From: Cryptomeria japonica
Lineage: Eukaryota; Streptophyta; Pinopsida; Cupressales; Cupressaceae
Length of the DNA: 64,000 nt
Assembly (NCBI RefSeq): GCF_030272615.1
Contig: NC_081415.1
Coordinates: 600,925,644 to 600,989,643, forward strand
Direction of reading: 5' to 3'
This document shows, piece by piece, positions 1 through 13,525 of this stretch; position 1 is the stretch's first letter; the number at the start of each line of letters is the position of its first letter. The notes under the pieces were generated by a model. It was not told the DNA's origin, ran no database searches, and worked only from the letters and a program-made list of their open reading frames with translations. The position numbers and the translations under genes are program-made.

Positions 1-417
1 CTCTTGAAAGTAGAGGATGCCATCTTCCCTAACTGACATTCCTTGTACAAAACATTCACCGATTTGTCCAACTGTGGCAAACCTCTTACTGATTTGGACT
101 TACTGACTTTTACAATGTTATCAAAATTTACATAAAAAAATCTTCGATGCCAAAGCCAACTATCTTCTACTTTTGCAATTAAACAATTGTTGACTTTAGA
201 ACTTAAATGAAACAAGTTACCTCTAGTCTGTTTGCTGGTTGCAATCAATTCACCTTTGCTTCCATAAATCTTGTAGACTCCATTCTTGAATTCCAATGGG
301 TAACCTTTGTCATTGAGTTGAGCTACACTCAAAAGATTGTGTTTCGGTCCTTCAACCCAGTAGACATCATCTACACTGCTCTTTCCATTGAAAGAGATGG
401 ATCCCTTTCCTTTTACC
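1..417 (-). mobile_element. Ty1/copia pol fragment (gag-pre-integrase region)
   Basis: Read on the minus strand, the stretch encodes a copia gag-pre-integrase domain. It has the NLLSVAQLNDKGY block, a KQTRGNLFHL block and a WLWHRRFFYVNFDN block that normally holds the His residues of the integrase zinc finger. The second His position is Tyr here (FFYVNF), so the copy is probably inactive. The fragment runs off the left edge and stops abruptly at about 417, where AT-rich LTR sequence of element A begins, so only about 139 codons are seen. No LTR of this copia copy is visible. Family assignment rests on motif recognition alone. Confidence 0.8.
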
Positions 418-1177
418 TAAATATTTTTATTTATTTAATTAAAAAAATATTTTTTATTTATTTTATTATTTTATTCTGAGTCTTCTATTAATTAAAAAAA
501 TCTTTATTTATTTCATTAATGCATTTATCCTCTTCTATTCCTTTCTTATTTAAATAAATACTTTTATTTATTTATTTATTTATTTAAATTATCCCTTTCT
601 CAAATTAAATAAATATTATATTTATTTAATTGTCCCTTTTCTTCTATTAATTAAATAAATCTTTATTTATTTAATTAATTCATTAAATTTTTCTTCTATG
701 ACACATGTCACTTATCTCTTAATCCTCTCTTACCTACCCCCTTCATCATTTTATTATTTCTTCTACCTACCATTTAATCTTAGCCTACCATTTATCCTCT
801 TCATCTTTTAATCTTATCCCTCCATTTCTTAAAGTGTCTTCTATATAAGAGGATACTCTCCTTCATTATCAACCCTAATCATCTAACAACTGTGTCAATC
901 AAGCCTTCTTGCGATCAAACTATCAACCATAATCCGTTCTTTATTGAGCTTTTGTGCTCACATAAAATCTAAGAGCAAATATATCAAACAAGATCAATGG
1001 AGATTGAAACCCTACTTGACATGTGAATGGTAATATTGCTTTATTTTGATGATTTGCATGACCTTAGGTATCTCTACTGGTGTATGGTGGATGTTTCATT
1101 GTAGGACTTAGATTGTTTGTGGTTGGGTCTTTATGGTTTTACAATAAGTTTTCATCATTGTATTTTCACCGTATACA
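418..1177 (+). repeat. 5' LTR of element A, 5'-truncated
   Basis: The stretch matches the LTR at 34221-34993 from the first AT-rich palindrome to the last base. The first 30-40 bases of the LTR (TGTAGACACC...) are missing at the junction with the copia fragment. It contains several AT palindromes built from TTAAATAAAT/ATTTATTTAA (420-690), a TATA box TATATAAGA near 842-850 and a conserved downstream block. It ends TATACA at 1177. The missing terminus means no target-site duplication can be scored on this side. Confidence 0.85.
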
Positions 1178-1180
1178 GTT

Positions 1181-1198
1181 TGGCACGCCTAATGGGAC
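1181..1198 (+). other. Primer-binding site of element A
   Basis: TGGCACGCCTAATGGGAC begins three bases after the LTR end. The same place in element E reads TGGCACGCCCCGTGGGAC. The position and the TGG start fit a tRNA primer site, but I could not assign the tRNA. Confidence 0.6.
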
Positions 1199-3596
1199 TC
1201 TTGTCCCTTTTGTTTCTAATATTTTATTTGTAGATCTAGCTTTTTTGTGAAGTTGCAGGTCATATTTGTGACGATTTTGACTTATTCTGTGTCTGCGACT
1301 GATTATTTCGCGTCTATGTTCGATTTCTGCGTCTGTGCTTCCTATTTTCATGTTTCTGTTTTCTATCAATTTTGTGGGTTCCAGATCCTAAAACAACATC
1401 TGTGCATTATATTGTTGCTTCTGTGATTTTAAACTACGTTTGCGCTAGATATTTTCGCGTTTATGTTTTTTGTTGTTGCAAGAGAAGGTTTATCAAAAAA
1501 TCGCGTATGTGATTATATTTTTGCGTTTTTGAACCAAAACCGTGTCTGTGTAGTTTGTTTTCATGTTTTTGTTTGCTGTCGGTTTTGCAAGTTTTGGATC
1601 CCTAATTTTGCATATGCGCTTTACATTTCCATTTCTTTATTCAAAAGTCGCGTCTACGTTCAGTATAATCATGTTTTTGTTTTTCAGTTTTAGCATATTT
1701 TTCATTTATAGGGTTTTTTATTTGGTTTTTGGTCTAACCCCTTGTATTAGACCAACGAAGTGGTGCAGTTGTTTTGGAAAAAAGACAAAAAATGTATTGT
1801 CGAAGGCCCCCCTTTCACATTTGGATCTGGATATTTAAAATTTACTTAACCAGTGTGCTTGCAGGTGGGGGTGATTATCAAAAGTACTAATCATTTGTTG
1901 TAGGGGTAATCTAGGTGTGTGTCTTTGTATTTTTAGTCTAATTAGGGTCACATCTCTTTTTCATTTGGTGTAAAAGAACTTGCTTGAAGTGTTGGGTGCA
2001 CTTTTGCACATTTTATGTTTATAACCCTAGAGTTGATAACAAAATTATCATCTCCCCTTGCCTTCCATTGGATCTTGGGTGTAAGAGAACTTGTTATTAT
2101 CTTCTATTTAGGTAGGAGGGCCTATCTCCTGGGTAGCCCATAAGGCCAAGTGAGAGAGCACAACACAAGTGGTACTTTCTTTTGCCCGCTATATAAATTA
2201 ATACGTTAGGCAAAAGCCACGATGACTTGGTGATGTGTATCTACACCGATGGTAACACACTTGTGTGGAGAACAAGGAGTGGGTTCTTAAATGAGTTGTC
2301 ATCTCATGGGTAGACACCAAGAACCACAGAAGTTCTCCCACTAAAAACCTTTGTTGTAGAGGCCAAAAATCCTTACATTTGATGGTTCGAGGAGTGCAAA
2401 TCGTACCTCATAGATACCCCTCATGTACCCTTTCATGTTGATATAGGAATCCCTCATTTCATCTTTGATCTTTTGAGGTAAGATAATCTGGTATGCCCGA
2501 GAAGTGAGTGATGTGGTGGGGGAGCCAATGCTACCAGAATCTCTAGTTGTCCTCTTATTTGAGGTATTTCTATTCATGGGGCCCCCATTGAATGGTTTCT
2601 CTTTCCAGCCTAGGTTGTGCATGTTTTCAAGTGTCTTCAATTTGTGTTATACCAGTTAAAATCTTTTGAAAATACACACAAGACATTTTTGAACAAACAC
2701 ACCTTCAGACATTGTGTCTTCATTGTTTGTTGTGTTTTCTTGCCACAAAAACATTCAACATTAAAATTTGGTCACATTCAACAACTTTATATTTAGATAG
2801 AATTAGACTTTTTATCAAAAACCGCGTCTATGATAGCTTAAACCACGTTTGTGTTCAGAAAATCGCGTCTGCGCAATGCAAAATTGCGTCTTTGTCAGAA
2901 AACAAAACAATTAGTTTACCAAATTAAAACCGTCTCTTTGTTCCTTTAAAACACATTTGTATTTAGAAACCGCATTTCCGCAAGGTAGAATCATGTTTTT
3001 GCCAGAAAGGAATACATTGTTAGAACAACAGTTAAAATTGAGTCTGTGACATTCAAAACTGCATTTTTGACCTGAAATCGCGTCTGTGATGAACAGATTC
3101 ACATCTTCGTTGCAAAATAACACTTTGAAAAACTTGGAAAAGAGAAAACAACCTTAAGTTTTGAGATTTAAAGAGCTTCTAAGGCATTTCCTATAGGGCT
3201 TCATCATTTTCAGTCAACCAGTCTTGGTCTTATAATTATTCATCATTTGCCTTCATTTGCAATCCTTCATACACATTTTCCAAACTAGAGTCAAAAGGTT
3301 GCTTGGTTGTCCTCATCATATCTTACAAACTTGCTACAACATATCAATAAGTGGCTCTTGCATCAGATATATCATCTTAGGGTCCCATTTGGTCCTCTTT
3401 AGTCAAGGTCAACTTACCTCATCAAGAGATCTACCATCTCTTCGGAAACCACACCTTGCTTTAGATCACACATATCTCAAACCTATATTTTTGGACATTG
3501 CAAGACAACCCTAGATTATTTCCATCTCATATCTCTCTTGGTATTCCATAGTCTTCATATTTTCTTCCTTTCCTCATTTTAGCCAAGGTCAAGTTC
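1199..3596 (+). other. Untranslated leader of element A
   Basis: No convincing coding region is seen between the primer site and gag. The stretch carries repeated short words of the type GCGTCTRTG or CGCGTCTGTG (about 1270-1650 and 2820-3100). The same words recur in antisense orientation inside the PMD-gene intron at 33380-33700. Tat-type elements commonly have long leaders. Confidence 0.5.
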
Positions 3597-5885
3597 ATGG
3601 TTGAAACCCATTCCCAAATGTCTAGAAGAGAAGTCAAAGAATATCTAAGATCTCTCAACATGAGTACCTATGAGTTTGATGGAGATAACTTTACAACCCA
3701 TTTGATAATCGCAGTAATATACCAAACAATGACAATGAGAACAACAATGATAATGAAAATCTATCTATCAAGAGATATACAATACTTCTTTCAAATCATG
3801 GTGCAAAGTGGAATGAAGCTACCTCACTATTTTGATGTGTCTCAAATTTTAGAGGAGAACCCTAATCAAGGAAATGACACAAATGCAAATCCTAGAGGAT
3901 ATAATGGTGGTAATAGGAGACAAAATTTTGTGCCTGAGTCACCTTCATCCTTATTTTAAAAACCAAAAGTTCCCAATACCTATGCTCATGCTAATTTTAC
4001 TAGGAACTCTCATGAACAACCCCGCAGTCATCCTTTCCCATGGAGAAGAACTACCACTACACATGACCATGATAATACCCAAGATCATACCGATGCATAC
4101 AATTACACTCAAGCGAACATTCAAAATCATGACACAAGGAGACCCCATGTCAGATTTGGGGGCAATATCCAAGGTCATTCCTATGCTACCTCCCATCCTC
4201 ATGGTCATGACATGTATCGACCTAGACCTAGTGCTCCTCATTACAATACCATACCAACCGGTCCATATCCAAGCTATAACTATGTCCCTCCTCCATATGA
4301 ACACATTTATGATCAATACCATCCATACATGCATTATATCCCTCCTCCTTTTCTTGGTGGCTCAAGCCTGGGACTAGCTCAAAGAGAAAAGACACCACCC
4401 AAGAATGACTTGCAACAACAAATCAAGGATTTGCAAAAGCAAATGGTGGACATGAATACACCAAAGCAACAATATACAATGAAAGATATATGTCCTCACC
4501 CATTTTATAGAAGTATTCTAATGCCACCATTCCCTCCACATTTTGTGACACCAGAGTTTGACAAAAATAAAGGCAAAGGGGATCCTAAGGCACACATAAG
4601 AGAATTTTTCACAACTTGCATTGAGGTAGCAGGAGAAGAAACAAACTTGATGAGATTGTTCCCATAAAGTTTAGGTGGACAAGCTATGGAATGGTTCTCC
4701 CAACTCCCACCTGGAATCAAATCATGGAGTGATTTACCAGAGGCTTTCATACAATACTTCTCATATAACATTGAAACATATGTGTCAGTGACTACTTTAT
4801 GCAACACTTAGTAGAAAAATGGGGAATCTTTTGCTTCATTCTTACAACGATGGAGAGGTCTTGCTAGTAGATGCTCTTGTGATATCCTTCAAAAACAAAT
4901 GGTAGAAATGTTCACTCAAAACGTCAACAAGGACATTGAATATGAGCTAAGAAAGGCTTTTTTGTCTACCTTTAAAGAAGTCATTGAGAAAGGATTGGCA
5001 ACTGAGAGAGTCCTTATTAAACAAGGTGTCATAAAGATATTAAAAGAAAACAAAGAGGAATAAAATGGGAAAGACAAACCACACTTTTGGAACAAGAATA
5101 AGAACACTGTCAATGATGGGGTAGTAGATGCAAATATTGTAAAACCAAAAATGACTTTCCCTAGCGCAAGCACATCCAATGTGAACAATCAAGTGAACAC
5201 TCAAAGGCATCAAAGCCTCAAAGAAAATACACTCCATTGGGAGAACCAATTGAGACAATATTCAATAAGTTGGTTGCAAACAAGCTCATAACACTACCAG
5301 ATAATCCACCTTACGAACCAAAAGTGAAACCTGCATGGTAGAATTATGATGAGTATTGTGAATATCACAAGAGCAAAGGACACAAAACTAGCAATTGTCA
5401 TAGATTGAAGGATGTTATACAAGATCTTATTGACAAGGGCGACATAGAAGTTGATGGTCACACCTCCAATGAGGAACATGCGATGTTTAAGGAGACATTT
5501 CCTAGACATGATAAAGGAAAATCCAAAATAGATAATCAAGCCAAATACACTAAAATGTCCTATGATTATGACTTGACTATTAACCACATTTCAGTGGACA
5601 ATTAAGTTTCTACCATTATTATAAAGGACAAAAATCCCAAAGGTTCTACCCAAAGGAGTAAAGTTGTTTTAAAAGGCATTGGACCATCTTCTTCATCCTC
5701 CAAAGACGAAACCTCTAAATGCAATGTCACAACCCGTTGAGGTAAAGTCACTTTGGAAGGCGTTCTATCCAAGACCACAACCTCATCATCCACTAAAAAT
5801 GAGTATGACCTTGTAGACTAGTTAGGGAAGACACCCGCTCTCATTTCCATCCTTGAGATTTTACACATATCCCCTTCACATAAGG
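3597..5885 (+). pseudogene. Degenerate gag of element A
   Basis: Starts at the ATG of MVETHSQMSRREVKEYLRS, the counterpart of MVETRLQKSRRETKKAQES in element E. The N-terminal part is Pro/Tyr/His-rich. It is followed by a retrotransposon gag core (PKAHIREFFTTC, QAMEWFSQLPP, FLQRWRGLASRCSCD) and a zinc-knuckle-like CEYHKSKGHKTSNCHRL near 5360-5410. Gag would form the particle and bind the RNA. Frameshifts at about 3870-4210, a stop in the core near 4672, another near 4810 (LCNT followed by a stop) and others at about 5060 and 5340 break the frame. The domain order and the partner copy leave little doubt of identity. Confidence 0.85.
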
Positions 5886-6787
5886 TCATTCTTAACAAAG
5901 CATTGAGAGATACCTTCATACCCATTGATTTGAACATGGACCAGTTTCAAGCCATGGTGGGATACATTTCCACTCCACATTGCCTTACGTTCATAGAAGT
6001 CGATGATGCATCCATATGCCAACCACACAATGCACCTCTTCATATTGAAGCCTTTCTCCATAGAAACCACATCAAATGAGTCTTGATAGATGGAGGAACA
6101 GGTCTAAACATTTGTACACCGAATACTATTAAAAAATTGGGATATTCTAAACATGTTGTGGATTCAAGAAATAAAATCACCATCAAAGCATGTGATGAGA
6201 AAGAACACTCATCTAAAGGAACATTCACTCTACCTTTAAGTGTTGGGCCAGTAACCAAGGATGTGGTTTATCAAGTCCTTGATTTGGATCTCACATGCAA
6301 CATACTTTTGGGACGTTCGTGGATTCATGAAATGAGAGCAGTACCATCAACATATCACCAATGCATAAAATTTCCTCACAATGGAGTCGAAGTGACAGTC
6401 AAAGGTTATTTGAATCCCTTCATATATTGCAACAACTTGCGACCAAGATTAAAGACAATAATTCCAATAAATAGAGAAGCAACTCCATTATTAGCATATA
6501 TTGATCCAGAATCATTGAAAGCTTCCACTTCAAAACAAGCAAATCTCAAAGAAAAATTTAAGGTTAAAGACATGGGATGTGGCGAGTATATCTTTCATGT
6601 TGATCAACTCCCACTGTCTCCTAAGACATTTAGTCGACACGAAAAACCTACAAACAATTTGCAATGCCAAGGAATTGGGTGTGAACCACCTAGTTTTGTG
6701 GCTACTAAGTCTGAATGCAGATCTCCTCTAGTGGTGCAAGCATCCCTTAATATCAATAGTCCTAAGAGTGGTTCCAACAAATCTTGA
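5886..6787 (+). pseudogene. Degenerate retroviral-type aspartic protease of element A
   Basis: The reading frame contains FQAMVGYIS, then LIDGGTGLNICTPNTIKKLGY around 6083-6145. The D-G-G-T block is the catalytic Asp motif of retroelement proteases (DTG/DSG/DGG). A second hydrophobic-Leu-Gly motif (NILLGRSWIHEM) lies near 6300-6340. A stop codon sits just before the active-site block (HIK followed by a stop, about 6076). The protease would cut gag-pol. The closest relative here is the copy at 43405-44187 in element E, identical in layout. Confidence 0.85.
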
Positions 6788-7336
6788 ATCTATTGAATAT
6801 GTTGCTAGCCCTCTTGAGAACACATATAGCCTTATCATTTCATCCGCTCCTAGACTTGGATCAGCAAGAATTTCGAAGGCCCTTACTCATCAAGGATCAC
6901 AAACCAAGCTTCGAAAGAAAAAATCCAAAAGTAAAACATAAAGAGAAGTCCTTTAGTCCAAATCAAAATCAAAAGCTATTGGACTCTGCAGAAATCAAAG
7001 TCAAGGATAAAAATCCTATGAAGGAAAAAGAACAAGAGTTGATCTCCCCTAAAATCAAAATAACTTGGGGCAAAAGTTCCAAAATTTCAAGTCAAAAGAT
7101 ATACTCGTTGATCCTAAGTCTCCATCAATCGTAAGCCTTCATGACTCATCCACTTGTTCCACACAAACATCCCCTTTTGGCGATATATCTTATCAATAGA
7201 CCTTTAATGGAACTTCCTTAAGGGGCTTTGTTATTAGGGATGCCCAAACTTCTTTAGGTGACACGCATATGGGCGAACATAGTCCACACATTAGTAATTC
7301 TACCTTAGTTCCTTCATCAAGGAAGACAATCAATGG
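6788..7336 (+). pseudogene. Linker region between protease and integrase tail, element A
   Basis: The stretch encodes a Lys/Pro/Ser-rich segment (LDLDQQEFRRPLLIKDHKPSF, KEKSFSPNQNQKLLDSAEIK) collinear with 42700-43344 of element E. It is frameshifted relative to the protease and carries stops. It holds no known enzymatic motif; its place is where RT/RNase H would be in an autonomous element. Confidence 0.7.
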
Positions 7337-9757
7337 AGATATGTAATGCCCCGCCAGGAAACCCTGAAGGGATAAAGCCATAACACAAGAATAGAGTGCA
7401 ATAATTTTTTTTTTAAAGATAAACACAACACTAAGATACAACGAGATATAAAAGATTCAAATTACATAGCGGAAGACATCAACTAACACCTAAAGAGTTT
7501 CCCAACGTGATTACTTAATTCCACAATTCACTTAACTCACACTAATAAATCCAATAAGCTTATTATCTTATAACGAGGTAATTCTTAAACAAGGATAATT
7601 TCTTTCAGAAGATGAAAATATATGGATTACAAGATAAGGCCCATCCATTAAGATCTATTCATATCTTTCGTTCAATCTTTTCATTAAAATATAAGACATG
7701 CATCTAATTTAACAACACACTTGAATTTCATCATGAACTTATGAGATCTTTCCATGCATACTTAATTTCCTTAACAACAACTGAATATATTCCATTACTC
7801 TAGGTTACATTCCTTCATGATACAATTTACTGCATTTTAAAAGACGGTTGCATACATGCATCTATGATAAATCTCATCTAAACCACTTATGCATTCGATC
7901 AAAAAGGCATACATACATGCTAACACTAAACATGAAATATAAGAAATAAAAGCATCACATAAAACCAAGATGATCTCGGAGTTCACCCCTAAAGGGCTAC
8001 ATCTCTGGGTTTGCTCAACTGCAAGACCCCTCTGATAAATAATAAAGTTACGAATACATGAGGTTCTCATAATTTACAATCCTGCCGTCAAGGCGAAACA
8101 TAAACAATATACAAATGACTGCATTAGTCAATAAATACATAAATGATCCCTGAAAAGGAAAGGATCCAGCTGAACATAATCGAAGCTAAAACAAAGGTCC
8201 ATTTGGACATCCACAAAACTGAGTCATCGCAACCCAAGGTCTAACATAAAACTGGCACTCACAAGGGCATAGACAATAGGACAACCTGCAAACGTGCTCC
8301 TATCAGGACAATACAACAACACACTAGCGTACGTAGGGACAAGTATCATCACACAAACTGGTATGGTTACCAAGGTAGGTCTTCATAGGTTTCGGCCCCA
8401 TACACTGGGTTACAATGGCCACCTAGTCCAAACCTCTGGCCCATCCAAGTCTCATGTGGACCCACACATCCTTTTGTGAAGACAAGGATGATGGTTTGCC
8501 ATTTCAGGCCTTCTCACAGCATGTCGAGTCTGTGTTAGCACTCGGCCCATGTATGAGGCACAATTGTCTTACTTAGAGATTAACATTCTAATCAACTGTT
8601 AGGTTATCACTTATTAGACTCACTTTCGATGGGTTACCCAGCAGCCACTTTGGGCACAGCCCCCAATCGAAAGCCACTTTCCCATACGACACTAGACTAA
8701 ACTCAGATGAACTCAAAAAACCAAGGAACACACATGGTCAAGCAAACAGAGTTCAAAAAGGAGGGAACAACCATTTGGTCAAACACGACTCAAAAGAGGT
8801 ACTCTTACTGACGGTACTCTAACCAGAGACTTGACCAACTATGGTCAACCGCAGATTCATCATTCAACACCCACATAAAGGATATGACCAATACAATACC
8901 ACAACAAAATGACAGTCAACTCGAGACCGAGGACAGACACAGGTACCCAAATCAACCATACGATAGGGTCCAATCTAACAATTCAAGGCTTGCCATTACA
9001 TAAGCAAAAGCGAATACAAAAATTAAACTTGCATAGGCAATAACCAGAGGATACAATCTTTTCCGAATTGATTTAAACATTAAATGTCAATCAAGTTTTC
9101 TAAATGATCTAAGTTAGATTGCAGTTATCCACCTCATTTAGGTACATGTTGTTCTTAGTTTTCTAACTCTCTATGGTTCAATTGCCTTTAACATATCTAA
9201 ATGCGCTATTATGAGTTTTTAAACCAAGTTCACAAGGATATAATTAAATAATCATTAACCAACTAATTAAGATATTTATTCTTCAAATAAAACATCGTTC
9301 TCATACTGGCTCAAAACCAATCTCTCCAATTTCATATTATCCAAGCCCAGTTACACTATACGGATCAAGGAAACATAAATATATAAGGAATCCAAATGTA
9401 GATAATCATTTCCAAAATCCAAAAATTACTTCCTTATGCGCATATAGAAAAATGTCAAAATTAACTATTAATTAATATATATATCTTTATTAATCCACGA
9501 TTAATAAAATATAACAAATTAATAATTAACAAAAAACAATATTAACTCATCAAGTATTTAATTAGAAAAATATTCATTAATAATTAAAAAAATTAGAATT
9601 TGAATATTAATAAATGTATATTTTCCTTTATACAAATGATTAATAACAATTTAATAATAATTTATTACATAATGAACATTTAATCACAATTAAAAAACTT
9701 AATTAAAATATTAATCGTAATTTAAAACTTAATTAAAATTTAACATTAAATAATATT

Positions 9758-9840
9758 AAAAAATATATATATATATTTTTTTATAATAAAAAAATATATA
9801 TATATATTTTTTTATAATAAAAAAATATATATAAAAAAAT
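9758..9840. repeat. AT-rich tandem/palindromic block
   Basis: A unit of about 35 bp made of A-run, (TA)n and T-run (AAAAAATATATATATAT then TTTTTTTATAAT) is repeated about 2.5 times inside the solo LTR. It can fold on itself. It lies just upstream of the GC-rich G-box segment. Confidence 0.75.
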
Positions 9841-9884
9841 GTTTTTCATTATAAAAAAAATAATATAACATGGGGGAGGGTACC

Positions 9885-10074
9885 CACGTGGAACCCCACG
9901 TGGGCCCCCCCCTTGGGAGCTCATGTTGCCCTTGGTAGCGCTGCTACCCAAAGGTAGCAGGCGTTGTCCTTAGGCAGCACTGCTACCCAAAGGTAGCAGT
10001 TGCTACCAAGGCAGCGATGCTACCCAGGGAGCACGCCCTTCCCCTCCATGTGGTGGGGGAAACTCTACCACGTG
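9885..10074. promoter_or_regulatory. Cluster of three G-boxes and GCTACC repeats in the solo LTR
   Basis: CACGTG occurs at 9885-9890, 9897-9902 and 10069-10074, each with flanking G or C runs. Between them the word GGTAGC/GCTACC is repeated in both orientations (about 9936-10025). CACGTG is the core site of plant bZIP and bHLH factors, including ABA- and light-responsive ones. The cluster sits in an abruptly GC-rich segment of an otherwise AT-rich LTR, so it may be U3 promoter sequence. Function is inferred, not shown. Confidence 0.5.
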
Positions 10075-11594
10075 GGGGGGTAAGATATAATTCTATTTTA
10101 AATTTCAAAATCACTGTTAAAAAAAACAGCTCCCAGTCAAAAACCACAGTCTCAGCAGAGACTAAAATAAATAAATTTTTATTTTATTTTCCCATTTGCA
10201 ATTTCAAGATACCCAGAATCACGGAAGGGAAAATTTATTCAGATCATCATCATATTAGCAAAAATAAGCTTGATTAACATCCATATATCCTAACACAGGC
10301 AGATTTCTTTGATGAAAGCTTGAATTTTGAAAGCATGCATTTGGGATTTTAACAAATTTCCATGTAAACAACCAATCTCAAGTTTTTTTTTTATTTTAAA
10401 ACAATCAGAGCAACCCAAATCTAAACTTGGAATGGAAATAGAACAAGAGGGGATTGGATTGGAATTAAATTTACAATTGTTTCATTTTCCCCAAATAGCT
10501 GAGATTTATCAAACTTCACAAACATATTTCTTCAAAATCCAAAACAATTTATGATAAACAAAGAAACCAAAAATATAAACCAGAATCTTACCTCATATAA
10601 CAATCCTGGAAAAGATTTAGAAAGGAGCCCAACCTGCAGCCTCAAGAAATTTCTCCTCCTCCAAAACCCCCAAATTTTCCTCCAAAAATAATTTTCCAAC
10701 AATATTTTTCCAAAAATATCCATCCCCAATATTTTCCAAAAGTCTAGGTTAAATGGGAGAAGTTTTGACCAAAATTTATTTAAAATAATTCACAAAAATC
10801 ATTCTTTTAAACTATATCAATAATTTAAATTTGTTCTTCAATTTAAAAATTGATTTTCTCAATTAACGGAAATTAACCTTTCTATTTCAAAAATGCCAAA
10901 AGATTAAATTAATTCTATTGCAATTAAATTTAAATATTTCTTTTTCAACAGCATATACATAATAAATTTAACATTAAAATTAACCATCTAATTGAACTTG
11001 CTCCCAATTTAAATCGAGCAATTCAAATTAACAATAATCGCATAAAGAAACCCTGTTTAATTTAGTCCATTCATCTTTAATGCACAAACACATATTTAAT
11101 CGAATTAAATACTAAGGACTAATTACTCAATTTAACCACACACACCAAACATGCAAACCAAGAACGCCAAACAAACAGACGACCCGCAAACCCAACCAAA
11201 GGGAATCCCGATGACAACTGACGATGCTCTCTTGAGCACGACTATGGTCAAACGAGGGTCTTACGACCACCTAATCCAACTCTAAGGATTAAAGAGATAC
11301 ACTCAAACTTGCAAATTCAGGTGGAGATGAACCTCACACCCATGCGACACTGTACCTGAAATCTCTAGCAACCAAGAGTCATACATGCATACATATATAA
11401 ACTTAATGAAAGTGTTAGCCCGAGATAATAACACGAAATAGGAGAATTAATAACTTGCATACAAATTGGTGCAAAAACCACATTAACAGCTATGCACTAA
11501 ATCAAAACATCTGACTATAATCATTATATTATGATAAACTAACCAAGGTCAAACCAAGATTAGAAATTGATTAGGGTAGGGGTACTACAAGATA

Positions 11595-11854
11595 CACAAC
11601 ATTCAATCAAGGAACACCGCAACTACAATCATAAGATGAAGCCACGCACATTTGAGGTGGGTGATTTAGTTCGTAGAGAAAATCCTAAAAATCAGCAAGA
11701 CGGAGAGAAGAAGGGTAAATTCGAACCAAATTGGGTTGGTCCTTATGTCATCACAATAGTATAGAGATCAGGTGCATATCATCTCTCAACACCAGATGGA
11801 GAACCTTTGGAGGATTCGATCAATAGCATGCACCTTCACAGGTTTTACACATAG
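11595..11854 (+). pseudogene. Integrase C-terminal fragment of element A
   Basis: Translation gives YNHKMKPRTFEVGDLVRREN, KGKFEPNWVGPYVI, then GAYHLSTPDGEPLED and NSMHLHRFYT followed by TAG at 11852-11854. The GDLV, PNW-GPY and GAY-L blocks are the usual C-terminal fold of gypsy integrases. The catalytic core (HHCC and DDE) is missing upstream, exactly as in element E. A stop follows VITIV at about 11762. It continues the linker of 6788-7336 once the solo LTR is removed. Confidence 0.85.
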
Positions 11855-13525
11855 TTTTTCAGAACATCCCATTGTCAAAAATACAAAAAAATATTAAAAA
11901 TAATCAAAATTAAAAATAAAATCATTACTTGCTTAAAACCTGGCAAATGGGCACCTTGTGACACAATTTTTTTTTTTTTAAATAAAAAAAGTAAAGAGAA
12001 ATAAATCCGTCCAACGATGAAAACCACTTTGGTGGAGCCTTGGGCAAGTACCATGGTGAAAATCGAGTTATTGGTGCCATGTGTAGAGACATTGCTCCTT
12101 CCTCATTTAGGATTCAATCTCATCCTTTCACTTTGCACACACTCACAACCTATCCCTCCATAATAAATTTATCCATTCCCATCATGGCTTGTTATTGATC
12201 TACCTAAGATTAGTTAGCCATTCATAATAAACCCTCCCTTTTCACCCCTTCCCTTTCATAATAAATCAGGTCCAATCTATAACTAGGGAAAAATCCTAAA
12301 TCTAGTGATGGAAGTGGTACCTTGAGCATCGCATGTTTTGAGGAGCATCATTTTTTCATTCCCTCATTTTCGCGCACAATCCATAATAAAAGATCACTTA
12401 CATTGCCAATCTGCAATAAAGTTTTGTTCTTCTTCGCAATAAAATTCCAATTTCATGGATTCAATCAGTTTCAGATGAGACACAAGCATCAGTGGGATTT
12501 CAACAAATCAAATCTTTTAGTAGACTTTGGCAACAACGGTGTTTTATAACATTATTTGTCCTTTACCAGGATAACAACATTGTGACCAAATCAAACATGT
12601 TAGCATATGTGGCAAGAAACACAAATAACTTGAGGATTTCATTTTATGTTGGTGTCAAGTCTTGGTTTTTGGTTTTATCTTTTTGGTGACATGTCTTTTA
12701 GCTTTTCTGGGATGTCTTTGACTAGATATTTTATCTCCAGGATGTATTTGACTATAAAGACAAGGATGAGATATGTTCACCTATTTTGTTGTATGTGGAT
12801 TGTCTCTTAGTAATGCTATGGCTTGTCCAAGGATATGAGAATGTTATGAGTCTAGTATGAACTGGGGCATTCCTTATTTGCGACTATTTGATCTCCATGC
12901 AAATGGGTACGATGAATTTCTGGGTCAAACCCATGCCTTGATTGTCATAACCTATTTGCCATAATAAATCTTAATGATGATAATAGCACAAGAAGCTCTT
13001 TCACTTCCATATCTTCAACCTTCCATCCCCCTTTTCTTTTTGTCTTCCATCATCACTTACTGAGATCATGTAGCTCGCTATTACGTGAATGAGTATAATG
13101 ACACGCCAAAAATATATGCATTTCATGTTAGCACATCATACACATGCATATATATCTAGATATCACGATAGCATCACATCCTGCACACACCACTTATTAG
13201 TATTTAATATATCTTGCACTTGCATTCTCATATATAAAACATAAAAAGATATAAATATGTATCATGCATGTTCATCATGTATATATATCATAAGCATACA
13301 TTCATTCACATTTTACATTTGCATTATGCATAACATTCATACAAATCCAGGAAAAGAACAAAAATATATTGCATCCCATCATGTACATACCCATCTCATT
13401 AAGCATCGTAAGTATTACAACATCATAACAAAACATGTACATATTTGCATCCATATCATAAGCATCGTAAAATCATCACATAAGCATAAAGAAATATCAC
13501 ATAGGAACACATGCATATAACTGCC
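11855..13525 (+). other. 3' non-coding region of element A
   Basis: No reading frame of interest. It parallels 40765-42400 of element E on the opposite strand. Shared landmarks are a CACCTTGTGACACAA word near 11952, a MADS-free AT-rich middle and a CAT/ACAT-rich tract (13090-13525). It ends at ACTGCC (13525), where element C begins. Confidence 0.6.

Larger units (their letters stand above)
7342..11589. repeat. 4.2-kb solo LTR inserted in element A
   Basis: The 4248-bp insert starts TGTAATGCCCC and ends GGGGTACTACA, an imperfect terminal inverted repeat with the TG...CA ends of an LTR. It is flanked by a perfect 5-bp target duplication AGATA (7337-7341 and 11590-11594). The flanking element A sequence is continuous across it when compared with element E. 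No gag or pol coding, primer site or second LTR is seen inside, so a solo LTR left by LTR-LTR recombination is the simplest reading. A non-autonomous element without coding is the alternative. Very long LTRs occur in some plant gypsy lineages. Orientation could not be set. Confidence 0.8.

Noticed and set aside
3874-4377. Open frames on both strands overlapping gag of A
   Set aside because: They are shadows of the Pro/His/Tyr-rich gag frame; the collinear copy in E shows which frame is real.
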